From Mycobacterium sp. 852002-10029_SCH5224772 (GTDB lineage Bacteria; Actinomycetota; Actinomycetes; Mycobacteriales; Mycobacteriaceae), in contig NZ_LZHT01000034.1 of the NCBI RefSeq assembly GCF_001667315.1, positions 1 through 64,000 of the forward strand: DNA of 64,000 nt, written 5' to 3'. Within the stretch, counting starts at the first letter, position 1; every line of letters starts with the position of its first letter. Positions 54,424-62,676 of this stretch are shown piece by piece. The notes below the pieces were generated by a model. That model saw nothing but the letters and a program-made list of their open reading frames with translations, made no database searches and had not been told where the DNA came from. The position numbers and the translations under genes are program-made.

Positions 54424-55307
54424 ACGCCGGCGGGCAGAACGTTCGGATTGGCAGTCGCCGGCGGCTCTAACGGGGGCAGCAATTCGGTACCGTCCAGGCT
54501 ATGCACCGGTAGCTGCTGCGACCACGGGTAATGCAGGCTGAAGGCGACCAATCCCGTGCGCTCCTCGGCGGGTACATGACACATCGCCAGCACGGTCTCG
54601 GCCAGGTACTCGACCGGTTCGGTCGGGAACGAATCCGGGATCAGCTGCGCGGCACCGGGTGTGCGGACCGCCGTTGACGGGCCGACGCAATTCACCGCGA
54701 TGTTGGCGTCCAGCAGCTCGGCGGCCACGCCCTGGGTGAACCGGTGCAGGGCGGCTTTCAGGGACGCATAGATCACGTCGCCGGATGTCTTGTTGTATTC
54801 CCGGTACGGCCGGACCGGGGCCACGCCCGTGACGGAACCGATGTTGACAATCCAGCCCGCCCCCCGGTCACGCATGTGCGGCACGGCCGATTTCGTCAGC
54901 ACGAACGGAACCCGCAGGTAGTGCTCCACGGTGCGGTCGAATGTTTCCAAACTCATGTCCTCGACCAACGAGTAGTCGGCGAAACCGGCATTGTTGACCA
55001 GGATGTCGATGCGTCCGGTGCGGGCCAGGACCGCATCGACCAGACTGTCACGCTGCCGCGCATCCTCCAGGTCGCTCGCAATACCGAACGCCGAACCACC
55101 GGCGGCCTCGATCAGCTCCACCGTTTCGCCGATGGTGCCGGGCAGGGCGGTGGTCGTTCCGGCCCGCGCCGATAACGAGGGTGTGTGCGATCGCGCCGTG
55201 ACCGCCACCGTGGCGCCCTCGGCCGCCAGTCGCTGCGCAATGGCACGGCCGATACCGCGGCTGCTACCGGTAACCAAAGCTGTTTTGCCCGAGAGTAACC
55301 GGCTCAT
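54420..55307 (-). CDS. Short-chain dehydrogenase/reductase
   Basis: A 295-residue SDR: TGSSRGIGRAIAQRL (14-28), NNAGFAD, IGSVTGVAPVRPYREYNKTSGDVIYASLK, where the Ser and Y-A-S-L-K are separated by a longer loop than usual, and a C-terminal extension of about 35 residues (HYPWSQQLPVHSLDG). Starts ATG 55307, overlapping the stop of the BVMO (ATGA). It is the second BVMO > SDR pair of the window. Substrate unknown; a hydroxy-to-keto step next to the monooxygenase is likely. Confidence 0.9.
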   Translation of the reverse strand: MSRLLSGKTALVTGSSRGIGRAIAQRLAAEGATVAVTARSHTPSLSARAGTTTALPGTIGETVELIEAAGGSAFGIASDLEDARQRDSLVDAVLARTGRIDILVNNAGFADYSLVEDMSLETFDRTVEHYLRVPFVLTKSAVPHMRDRGAGWIVNIGSVTGVAPVRPYREYNKTSGDVIYASLKAALHRFTQGVAAELLDANIAVNCVGPSTAVRTPGAAQLIPDSFPTEPVEYLAETVLAMCHVPAEERTGLVAFSLHYPWSQQLPVHSLDGTELLPPLEPPATANPNVLPAGV

Positions 55308-57241
55308 CGAAGCTTCAGATCCTCTTCGACCGGGGCGCGATGGTCGCGCCAAAAGTCGACCAGGCGGTACGGGAAGGCGATCACGATCCGGCCGCCCGAG
55401 CGATAGTAGGTGTGCGCCGATGGGGTGTGGCGCCATACGGTGCCGGCCATGGTCGCATCGATGCGGTCGACGTAGTCCTCGTAGGCGCGCTGCGTCACCT
55501 CCATGCTGGCGGCCTTGCGCAGCGCCATCAACTGCAGGCATTCCATCACGTAGTGCACCATCACTTCGACACCGAAGTTGTGCCCCGCGCCGTGTCCCGG
55601 ACTGTAATTCGGGGCAGAGGAAATGAACAGGTTCGGGAATCCCGGCACCATCCCGCCGCGGTAGGCCCGGGGGGAGTCGCCCCATTCCTCGGCCAATTTC
55701 TTGCCGCCGCGGCCCCGAATGTCCACGGTGGAAAGGAAATCCAGGTAATAGCCCGTCGCGTAGACTATGACGTCGAGGTCGATCTGCCTGCCGTCCTCCG
55801 TCACGATTCCGGCCTCGTTGACCAAGGCCGGCTCACTGGCCTCGACGTCGACGTGCTCACGGGCCAGCGCGGCGTAGTAGCCGCCGGGATCGCGGATGAT
55901 CCGCTTGCCGTAGGGAGCGAAGTCGGGCGTGATCTTGCGGGCGAGTTCGCTGCCCGCACCGAACACGCGATCGATGTAATCGAGGCACATCTGCAGCAGC
56001 ACGTCGTTGGCCGGCGAGATCGACAGATGCTCGGCCGCCCACTGCTCGTCGTGCAGGATCACCGGATAGTTGTTGTCCGATGTCCCCCAATAGGACTTGA
56101 GTCGAACCCAATTGGCGTAGTACGGCAGCCGGGTGCCCAGCCAGCGCCGGTAGGCGGGAACATCGTCGGATGCCCGCCGTCGCGGCGCGACCCAGTGCGG
56201 CTGGCGTTGGAAAACGGTCAAGTGCGCGACCTGGTCGACGCACGCGTCGACGATCTGGACCGCGGTGCAGCCGGCTCCGATGATCGCGACCCGCCTGCCC
56301 GTGAGGTCCAGCGTCCGATCCCACCGCGCGGAATGGAGGGAAGTCCCCGAGAACGTCTCGCGGCCAGGCAGATCCGGCCAACGCGGCCGGTTGAGATATC
56401 CGGCGGCCGGGATCACCACATTCGCGTAACTGACGTCGCGCGTTCCGTCGGGGGCGACCGAGTGGATCTGCCACTGCTGGCGCTGCTCCTCCCACCACAA
56501 GGCTTCCACCTCGGTACCGAACCGCGTGTGCCTGCGCAGACCGTTCTTGTCCGCCACCGACACCAGGTATGCCTGGTACTCCGCACCCTGCGGGTAGTAG
56601 CTCGACCAGTCGCCGTTGATGTCGCGTGACAACGAGTAGTACGCCGACGGCGTGTCCACCCCGATGCCGGGATAGGTGGTGGTGTACCAGGTGCCGCCGA
56701 CCTCGTCGTTTCGCTCGACGATCTGGTAGTCGATGCCGGCCTCCGCACACGCAAGGGCGGCGGTGATCCCGGCGATGCCCGCGCCGATGATGACAACCCG
56801 GAAGTCCGCGGGAAGCTTCGCGGTGCGCGGTAGCACCGGTTGCGAAGGCTGGAATCCGCCTTGCTCGAGCAGGAGTTGGAGATATTCGGGGCCGATCTCT
56901 CCCCCGAGCGCGACGGGGGCGACACGTGTGAAGAGGTCCAGGTCGTCGGCGGGCACCGCGTCCGCCCGGCGCGGCTCCCGCAGCGCAGCGACGATCTCCT
57001 CGATGAGCCGCGCGGCCGTCACCGGGTCGGTGGCGCCGGCCTGCTCCGGCGGGTCTGGCACATAGGTGATTCGCGGCGCGAACCGGTCAACCACCGCCGG
57101 ATCGCCGGTCAATTGCGCCAGGACGGCGACCAGCACCCCGGGATCCGCCTGACGCAGGTTGGCCCGCAGTTCGTCGACGTCTGCGGGATCCGCACCCGCC
57201 CATCCGGCGGTCTCGGTCGTGATGGGGACGCCAGTGCTCAT
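55304..57241 (-). CDS. Baeyer-Villiger monooxygenase with N-terminal extension
   Basis: A 645-residue FMO-type BVMO: 140-residue N-terminal extension (DELRANLRQADPGVLVAVLAQL, like HAPMO-type and mycobacterial paralogues), first Rossmann GAGIAG (153-158), fingerprint FSGTSLHSARWD (297-308), second Rossmann IIGAGCTAVQIV, and YATGYYLDFL. ATG 57241 preferred over GTG 57247. Divergent from the acyl-CoA ligase gene at 57344; the gap of 102 bp would hold both promoters. The downstream SDR is coupled. Confidence 0.93.
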   Translation of the reverse strand: MSTGVPITTETAGWAGADPADVDELRANLRQADPGVLVAVLAQLTGDPAVVDRFAPRITYVPDPPEQAGATDPVTAARLIEEIVAALREPRRADAVPADDLDLFTRVAPVALGGEIGPEYLQLLLEQGGFQPSQPVLPRTAKLPADFRVVIIGAGIAGITAALACAEAGIDYQIVERNDEVGGTWYTTTYPGIGVDTPSAYYSLSRDINGDWSSYYPQGAEYQAYLVSVADKNGLRRHTRFGTEVEALWWEEQRQQWQIHSVAPDGTRDVSYANVVIPAAGYLNRPRWPDLPGRETFSGTSLHSARWDRTLDLTGRRVAIIGAGCTAVQIVDACVDQVAHLTVFQRQPHWVAPRRRASDDVPAYRRWLGTRLPYYANWVRLKSYWGTSDNNYPVILHDEQWAAEHLSISPANDVLLQMCLDYIDRVFGAGSELARKITPDFAPYGKRIIRDPGGYYAALAREHVDVEASEPALVNEAGIVTEDGRQIDLDVIVYATGYYLDFLSTVDIRGRGGKKLAEEWGDSPRAYRGGMVPGFPNLFISSAPNYSPGHGAGHNFGVEVMVHYVMECLQLMALRKAASMEVTQRAYEDYVDRIDATMAGTVWRHTPSAHTYYRSGGRIVIAFPYRLVDFWRDHRAPVEEDLKLR

Positions 57242-57330
57242 GCCCACGAGTATCGGGGCGATCCGCGGCCAGGGGCAGGGCTTTGTCTACTCAGCGGGAC
57301 GCGGACGAGGCGCTGATAGGCGTTGCCGCT

Positions 57331-57336
57331 TACCGT
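57331..57336 (+). promoter_or_regulatory. Possible -10 element of a leaderless transcript
   Basis: TACCGT is followed by 7 bp and the ATG at 57344; there is no Shine-Dalgarno. It lies in the 102-bp divergent gap with the BVMO. Confidence 0.32.
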
Positions 57337-57343
57337 GGCCGGC

Positions 57344-58933
57344 ATGCAGTCCGATGACCTCGACGCCATGATCGAACGTGCGCGTAGCCATGGACTCGGC
57401 GATATTCCCCGGCGGTCGGCCCGCCGGCAGCCGGACAAGATCGCGGTTATCGACGATGCCGTCGTGCTCACATTCGCCGAGTTCGACACTCTGGTGGACC
57501 GGGCGGCGGCAGCGTTGCACGACAGCGGTTTTGGACCCGGCGGCCGGCTCGGCCTGTTGTCGCGTAACTGCTGGCAGTACGCCGTGCTGGCATTCGCGAC
57601 GGCGCGTGCGGGAGTGGTCTTGGTGCCGGTCAACTTCATGCTGACCGCCGAGGAGATCGCCTACATCCTCGATCACAGTCAGGTCGGCGGTTTCGTCGTC
57701 GAAGCGGAGCTGACGCCGACCGCCGACGAGGCGATGCGGCGCGGCGGTGTGGTCAGGACCAAAGTCGCCCTGCTGCCGAGCGGACACGAAGGCATAGCCG
57801 GTTGGGCGGATTTTGCCCAGTGGCTGACCACCGACACGCCGGCGCCGAGCCCGCACATCGACGACGACCAGCCCGTGCGGCTGATGTACACCAGCGGAAC
57901 CGAATCCCGCCCCAAGGCCGCCATCCACACCAGCCGCAGCCTGATGTGGCAGTACGTCAGCACGATCGTCGCCGGCGACATGTCGCCCGACGACGTCGAG
58001 ATCCACTCGCTGCCGCTGTATCACTGCGCCCAGCTGGACAACTTCCTGGCCACCGACATCTATCTGGGCGCCACCAGCATCATCCTGCCGCGTCCCGACC
58101 CCGAAACGGTGTTGCGCACCATCGAGCGTTACCGCGTCACCAGCTATTTCGCTCCCCCGACGGTGTGGATCTCGCTGCTGCGCTCACCGGTGTTCGATCA
58201 GGTGGACCTGTCCAGCCTGCGTAAGGGCTATTACGGCGCCTCGGCGATGCCTGCGGAGATCCTGCACGAGATCCGCGAGCGGCTGCCCCACCTACGACTG
58301 TGGAATTTCTACGGCCAGACCGAGATGGCGCCACTGGCCTGCGCGCTGGGACCCGACGAGCAGGACGCGCACGCCGGTTCGGCCGGACGGCCGGTGCTCA
58401 ACGTGGAAACCGCCATCCTCGACGACGACGACCTCCCCGTCGCATCCGGCGTGGTCGGCGAGATCGCCCACCGCAGCCCGCATTTGACCCTGGGTTACCT
58501 GAACGACCCGGAACGCACCGCGGCGGCTTTCAGGGGCGGCTGGTTCCACTCCGGCGACCTGGGCTACTACGACGAGCACGGACTGCTGCACGTCGTGGAT
58601 CGCAAAAAGGACATGATCAAGACCGGCGGCGAGAACGTGGCCAGCAGGGAGGTCGAAGAAGTCCTCTACTGGCACAACGGTGTTCAAGAGGTTGCGGTGT
58701 TCGGCCTGCCCCACCCGGTGTGGGTGGAGGCGGTGGTGGCCGCCGTCGTTCCCCGCGACGGCGTCACCCTCACCGAAGAGGAACTGTTCTCGCACTGCCG
58801 CGCGCACCTGGCCGGATTCAAGACGCCCAAACGTGTGTTCCTCGTGGATGCGCTTCCGAAAAACCCCAGCGGCAAATTGCTCAAACGTCTGCTGCGGGAG
58901 CGTTTCAGTCTCGAACAGCACGCGTTCGGTTGA
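57344..58933 (+). CDS. Acyl-CoA synthetase, FadD family
   Basis: A 529-residue ligase: YTSGTESRPK (P-loop, about 184-193), NFYGQTEMAPL (A5), HSGDLGYYDEHG (A7), VDRKKDMIKTGGENVASREVE (A8, Lys-His-type hinge), and PKNPSGKLLKRLLR (A10 Lys). The variant TSGTESRPK resembles cyclic-acid and bile-acid ligases. ATG 57344 (MQSDD) is preferred over TTG 57323. It leads a plus-strand set with two ACAD genes. It would activate a carboxylate, possibly the product of BVMO lactone cleavage, to its CoA ester. Confidence 0.92.
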   Translation: MQSDDLDAMIERARSHGLGDIPRRSARRQPDKIAVIDDAVVLTFAEFDTLVDRAAAALHDSGFGPGGRLGLLSRNCWQYAVLAFATARAGVVLVPVNFMLTAEEIAYILDHSQVGGFVVEAELTPTADEAMRRGGVVRTKVALLPSGHEGIAGWADFAQWLTTDTPAPSPHIDDDQPVRLMYTSGTESRPKAAIHTSRSLMWQYVSTIVAGDMSPDDVEIHSLPLYHCAQLDNFLATDIYLGATSIILPRPDPETVLRTIERYRVTSYFAPPTVWISLLRSPVFDQVDLSSLRKGYYGASAMPAEILHEIRERLPHLRLWNFYGQTEMAPLACALGPDEQDAHAGSAGRPVLNVETAILDDDDLPVASGVVGEIAHRSPHLTLGYLNDPERTAAAFRGGWFHSGDLGYYDEHGLLHVVDRKKDMIKTGGENVASREVEEVLYWHNGVQEVAVFGLPHPVWVEAVVAAVVPRDGVTLTEEELFSHCRAHLAGFKTPKRVFLVDALPKNPSGKLLKRLLRERFSLEQHAFG

Positions 58934-58994
58934 ACCGAACCGGCCTCCCCGGGTTCGAAGAGTGTCTGCGGACCAAGTCACTACAGTTGCCCGC

Positions 58995-59090
58995 ATGAGC
59001 GTGCCTCTCGATATCGACACCGACGGACCGACCCAAGTCTGGACCATCAATCTGCCCGCGCAGCGCATCGCGAAGTGGACGAAACGCTGA
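58995..59090 (+). pseudogene. Possible crotonase remnant or mini-frame before the ACAD pair
   Basis: A 31-codon frame, ATG 58995 to TGA 59088-59090, encodes MSVPLDIDTDGPTQVWTI then NLPAQRIAKW. The first 25 residues look like the N terminus of an enoyl-CoA hydratase (xVxxxTxNLPAQRxA for the usual NRPxxRNA). About 240 residues would be missing. Its TGA overlaps the ACAD ATG at 59090 (TGATG), so it may serve as a coupling leader. It may instead be a real leader frame that only looks similar. Confidence 0.35.
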
Positions 59091-60229
59091 TGACACTCCC
59101 CCGTCTGGTGCCGCCCGCCAGCGTCGACGCCGCGACGACCGAGGAGTTGCGCGACGAGGTGCGCGATTTTCTTGCCGACCAATTGGCCGCCGCGGCGTTC
59201 ACCCCAGCAGTCGATGCCTGGCTGACGGGTTGGGACGAGACATTCACCGCCGCGCTCGCCGCGCGCGGTTGGTTGGGCATGACGGTGCCGTCGGAATACG
59301 GCGGCCACGGGCGATCGTTCCTGGAACGGTTCGTGGTGACCGAGGAACTGCTGGCCGCGGGCGCACCCGTCGCCGCGCATTGGATCGCCGACCGCCAGAT
59401 CGTGCCCTCGCTGCTCAAATACGGCACGGAAGAACAGAAGCAGGAGTTCCTCCCCCGCATCGTGCGCGGAGAATGCTTCTTCGGCATCGGGATGAGCGAG
59501 CCGGATTCGGGCTCCGATCTGGCCAGCGTGCACACCCGCGCGACCCGCGTCGACGGGGGCTGGTCGCTGACGGGCACCAAAGTGTGGACCTCGGGCGCCC
59601 ACCTCGCGCATGCGTTCATCGCACTCGCGCGCACCGCGCCGGTGGACCCGGCGAATCGGCATGGGGGGCTGAGCCAATTCATCATCGACCTGCGCGGACC
59701 CGGCATCGAGATCCGGCCGATCGTGTCGATGAACGGCGCCCACCACTTCAACGAGGTGATCCTGGATTCGGCGTTCGTCCCCGACGCCATGGTGTTCGGT
59801 GAGATCGGCAACGGCTGGCAGCAGGTGACCTCCGAGCTCGCCTTCGAACGCAGCGGCCCCGAGCGGTTCCTGTCCACGTTCGTGTTGCTGGCCGCCTGCG
59901 CCGATCGCATGGCGTCAAACGCCATCCCTCGCGATCCGGATCTGGGGCGACTGGTGGCCCGCATCGCCGGCTTGCATCAGATGTCCACCGCGGTGGCCGG
60001 CGCGCTGGAACGGCACGAGCCCGCGGACCTACCCGCCGCGGTGGTCAAGGTGCTGGGCACCACCACCGAAGGCGACGTCGCGGAATTCGCCGACCTGCAG
60101 GATTCCCCCGACGCGGGGTTCTCGGCCCTGGTATCTGCGGCCTTGGATCAGCGGCCAGGCTTTACGCTGCGCGGCGGCACCAACGAGGTCTTGCGTGGCG
60201 TGCTCGCGCGCGGATTGGGCATGCGATGA
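59090..60229 (+). CDS. Acyl-CoA dehydrogenase, first subunit of a pair
   Basis: A 379-residue ACAD: GIGMSEPDSGSDLASVHTRATRVDGGW (about 132-157, FAD-binding), LTGTKVWTSGAHLAHAF, FERSGPERFLSTF, and C-terminal TLRGGTNEVLRGVLARGLG. It has the standard flavin and C-terminal regions. ATG 59090 is preferred; GTG 59075 is also possible. The next ACAD gene overlaps it by 4 bp (ATGA), the arrangement of heteromeric steroid-type ACADs. The pair follows an acyl-CoA ligase. Confidence 0.92.
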   Translation: MTLPRLVPPASVDAATTEELRDEVRDFLADQLAAAAFTPAVDAWLTGWDETFTAALAARGWLGMTVPSEYGGHGRSFLERFVVTEELLAAGAPVAAHWIADRQIVPSLLKYGTEEQKQEFLPRIVRGECFFGIGMSEPDSGSDLASVHTRATRVDGGWSLTGTKVWTSGAHLAHAFIALARTAPVDPANRHGGLSQFIIDLRGPGIEIRPIVSMNGAHHFNEVILDSAFVPDAMVFGEIGNGWQQVTSELAFERSGPERFLSTFVLLAACADRMASNAIPRDPDLGRLVARIAGLHQMSTAVAGALERHEPADLPAAVVKVLGTTTEGDVAEFADLQDSPDAGFSALVSAALDQRPGFTLRGGTNEVLRGVLARGLGMR

Positions 60230-61251
60230 GCGCCCGCCCTCCGGTTGACGCCGCGCTCGTCGACATGATGGAGGCGGTATTTTCCGATTACCGCGAAAAG
60301 CACCCGCCCGCAGGGACGGTCGAGCGCGACCCCGCCCTCTGGCAGCGCCTCGACGAGCTTGGCCTGGTCCGACTGACCGGGACGGAACAGCACCGCGGCA
60401 GCGGGGCAAGTTGGTACGAGGCGGCCGAACTCATGGCCACAGCCGTCCGGCATGGGGTCCGAATCCCGTTGGCCGAGCACGACTTATTGGCATGCTGGCT
60501 GCTGGAGGCCAGCGGGATGCCCGCGGGCGACGCGGTTCGGACCATGTGCGTGCTCGACAAACAGGGAACCGCGACAGACGTGCCCTGGGCCGCCTCGGCC
60601 GACCGGATCGTGGTCGTGTGGCGAGCCGAGGGCGGGCACCGGGTCGCCGACGTCGCCGCCGAGCAGCTCACGATCACCCAGGGTGGCAACCTGATCGGCG
60701 AACCACGCGACACGGTGGCCGCCGAACCGGCCACCCTGCACGGCGTCCCGGTCACCGCAGCCCTCCTCAACCAGCTGCAGCTGAAAGCGGCCCTGGTGCG
60801 ATCCATCCAGGTGAGCGCCGCCCTGGATCGGATCCTGCAACTGTGCGTCGACCACGCGGCCGCACGAGTCCAGTTCGGCCGCCCCCTGTCCAAATTCCAG
60901 GCGGTACAGAACCTGATCTCCGACATCGCCGCCGAGGCCGCACTCGCCCGGGCGACGACCGAGGCCGCACTGCACGCCGCGGTCATCGGCGAATGGTCGA
61001 CGCCCGACCTGGCTTTCCTTGTGGCCGTGGCGCGTTCGTGTGCCGGCCACGCGACTTCAGTGGTGGTACGCAACGCCCACCAGGTGCACGGCGCGATCGG
61101 CACCACCCGTGAGCACGCGTTGCACGAGTTCACCCGGGCCGCGCTCGCATGGCGTTCGGAGTTCGGCTCGGTGCGGTATTGGGACGAACGGGTCACCGAC
61201 GCGGCGCTGCACGCCAGCGCTGGAGCCCTGTGGGAGCTGATCACCGGTTGA
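60226..61251 (+). CDS. Acyl-CoA dehydrogenase-like partner subunit
   Basis: A 341-residue protein with the ACAD helical parts (YEAAELMATAVRHGVRIPLAEHDLLACWLL, then DHAAARVQFGRPLSKFQAVQNLISDIA and RNAHQVHGAIGTTREHALHEF) but a shortened middle and no clear FAD/catalytic region, like FadE28-type small subunits. It begins at ATG 60226 in the ATGA overlap with the larger subunit, so they probably form one alpha2beta2 enzyme that acts on CoA esters with bulky rings. Family by eye only. Confidence 0.9.
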   Translation: MSARPPVDAALVDMMEAVFSDYREKHPPAGTVERDPALWQRLDELGLVRLTGTEQHRGSGASWYEAAELMATAVRHGVRIPLAEHDLLACWLLEASGMPAGDAVRTMCVLDKQGTATDVPWAASADRIVVVWRAEGGHRVADVAAEQLTITQGGNLIGEPRDTVAAEPATLHGVPVTAALLNQLQLKAALVRSIQVSAALDRILQLCVDHAAARVQFGRPLSKFQAVQNLISDIAAEAALARATTEAALHAAVIGEWSTPDLAFLVAVARSCAGHATSVVVRNAHQVHGAIGTTREHALHEFTRAALAWRSEFGSVRYWDERVTDAALHASAGALWELITG

Positions 61252-61320
61252 ATTCAGACCATGTTCCACTGACCGGGCATCGGCGGTGTTAGGAAGGCCA
61301 CACCGGAGTTGACTGGCGCC

Positions 61321-61800
61321 ATGAGCAACGACATCACGCTGCCCGAATTGCAGGAGTTCATCGCGTCCTTCTGGTACCACTACGACGAGGCCCACTACGG
61401 CGAGCTGGCGGCCAGCTATGCCGAGGATGTGCACTACCTGACCCGAAGCGATTCCGGCGCAAGTCCTTTCGAGGAATTGATGTCACCGGAGCTCAACGGC
61501 CGCGACGCGGTGATGGAATGGCTGTCCGAGCACCGCAAGCAGAGCCCCTACCCGTTGCGGCACCACGCCACCAACCTGTGTCGCACCGGCGCCGACGGGG
61601 ACGTCACCCGCGCGCGGTTTTACATCTTCGTCAACCACATCGCCAACTTCGTACCATTCGCGGTATCCAGCGGCGTGGTCAACGTCGGCGTTCGGCGCGG
61701 CGCCAATGGACTGGAATTCACCGAGATGGACGTAATCCTCGACGCCACCAACTCGGTTCTGCTCTCGGAATTACACGCCGAAAGCCGCGCCGACTCATAG
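61321..61800 (+). CDS. SnoaL-like (NTF2-fold) protein
   Basis: A 159-residue protein: LPELQEFIASFWYHYDEAHYGELAASYAEDVHYLTRSD, RDAVMEWLSEHRKQSPYPLRHHATNLC, FYIFVNHIANFVPFAVSSG, the NTF2-fold pattern with a bulky hydrophobic pocket. ATG 61321; a TTG at 61309 also fits. It lies 70 bp after the ACAD partner and 2 bp before the SDR start, so the plus-strand operon likely continues through it. Could be a dehydratase or isomerase for the CoA intermediate. Confidence 0.85.
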   Translation: MSNDITLPELQEFIASFWYHYDEAHYGELAASYAEDVHYLTRSDSGASPFEELMSPELNGRDAVMEWLSEHRKQSPYPLRHHATNLCRTGADGDVTRARFYIFVNHIANFVPFAVSSGVVNVGVRRGANGLEFTEMDVILDATNSVLLSELHAESRADS

Positions 61801-61802
61801 TC

Positions 61803-62675
61803 ATGGACGCTCAGAAAGCCTTCGGGGACGGGGTCGCGGTCATCACCGGTGCCGGATCCGGCATCGGCGCCGGGCTGGCCCGGCACGCCTCCCGGTTGGG
61901 CATGACGGTGGTGCTGGCCGACGTCAACGGGGACGCCGTCGCCGCCCTGCGCGACGAGTTGTCCGCGGTGGGCGGCGTGGCTCACGATGTCGTCTGCGAC
62001 GTGCGCGACCCCGACGCCGTGCAGGATCTCGCCGACCGTGCCTACCGTGACGTCGGGCCGGTGCGCCTGCTGGTGAACAACGCCGGCATCGAACAGTTCG
62101 GCTACCTGTGGGACACGCCGGTGGCCAACTGGCAGCGCATCATGGACATCAACGTCAGCGGTGTTTTCTACGGCGTGCGCGCGTTTCTGCCGAAGATGAT
62201 GGCCACCGATGAGCAGGCATGGGTGTGGAACATCGCATCGGTGGGCGCGGTGGTGGCGATCCCGTTGCAGGCGCCCTACATCGTGAGCAAGCACGCGGTG
62301 CTGTCGCTGACCGAATGTTTGCACCTCGAAGTGCAGGCGGCGGGGCACGACCACCACATCCGCGTCCAGGCCGTGCTGCCCGGACCGGTGCGCTCCAACA
62401 TCTTCGAGTCGGCCGGCGGCGTCGACCCCGGCGCCGCCAGCGACGCGGCGGCCGCCGAAACCCACCGCTCGACCATGCTCGGCATCAAGGCCGCAGCCAT
62501 GGAACCGCTGGAGGCCGCCGGGATGATGTTCCGGCAGTCCGCCGAAGGTCGCTTCTACCTGCACACCCATCCGGACAGCGTCGGGGCGGCGATGACCGAA
62601 CGGGCTAATATGCTTGCCGCGCAACAACACCCACGACTACGGACCGGAACGCGGTTCGAATCCGCGCCGCAATGA
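61803..62675 (+). CDS. Short-chain dehydrogenase/reductase
   Basis: A 290-residue SDR: TGAGSGIGAGLARHAS (15-30), NNAGIEQFG, IASVGAVVAIPLQAPYIVSK active site, and a longer C-terminal part (ETHRSTMLGIKAAAMEPLEAAGMMFRQ) after the substrate loop. It resembles hydroxy-dehydrogenases of the SDR family with a substrate-specific lid. It follows the SnoaL-like gene by 2 bp and precedes the esterase by 1 bp, all in one operon. Frame upstream to 61518 only overlaps the SnoaL gene. Confidence 0.9.
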   Translation: MDAQKAFGDGVAVITGAGSGIGAGLARHASRLGMTVVLADVNGDAVAALRDELSAVGGVAHDVVCDVRDPDAVQDLADRAYRDVGPVRLLVNNAGIEQFGYLWDTPVANWQRIMDINVSGVFYGVRAFLPKMMATDEQAWVWNIASVGAVVAIPLQAPYIVSKHAVLSLTECLHLEVQAAGHDHHIRVQAVLPGPVRSNIFESAGGVDPGAASDAAAAETHRSTMLGIKAAAMEPLEAAGMMFRQSAEGRFYLHTHPDSVGAAMTERANMLAAQQHPRLRTGTRFESAPQ

Positions 62676-62676
62676 C

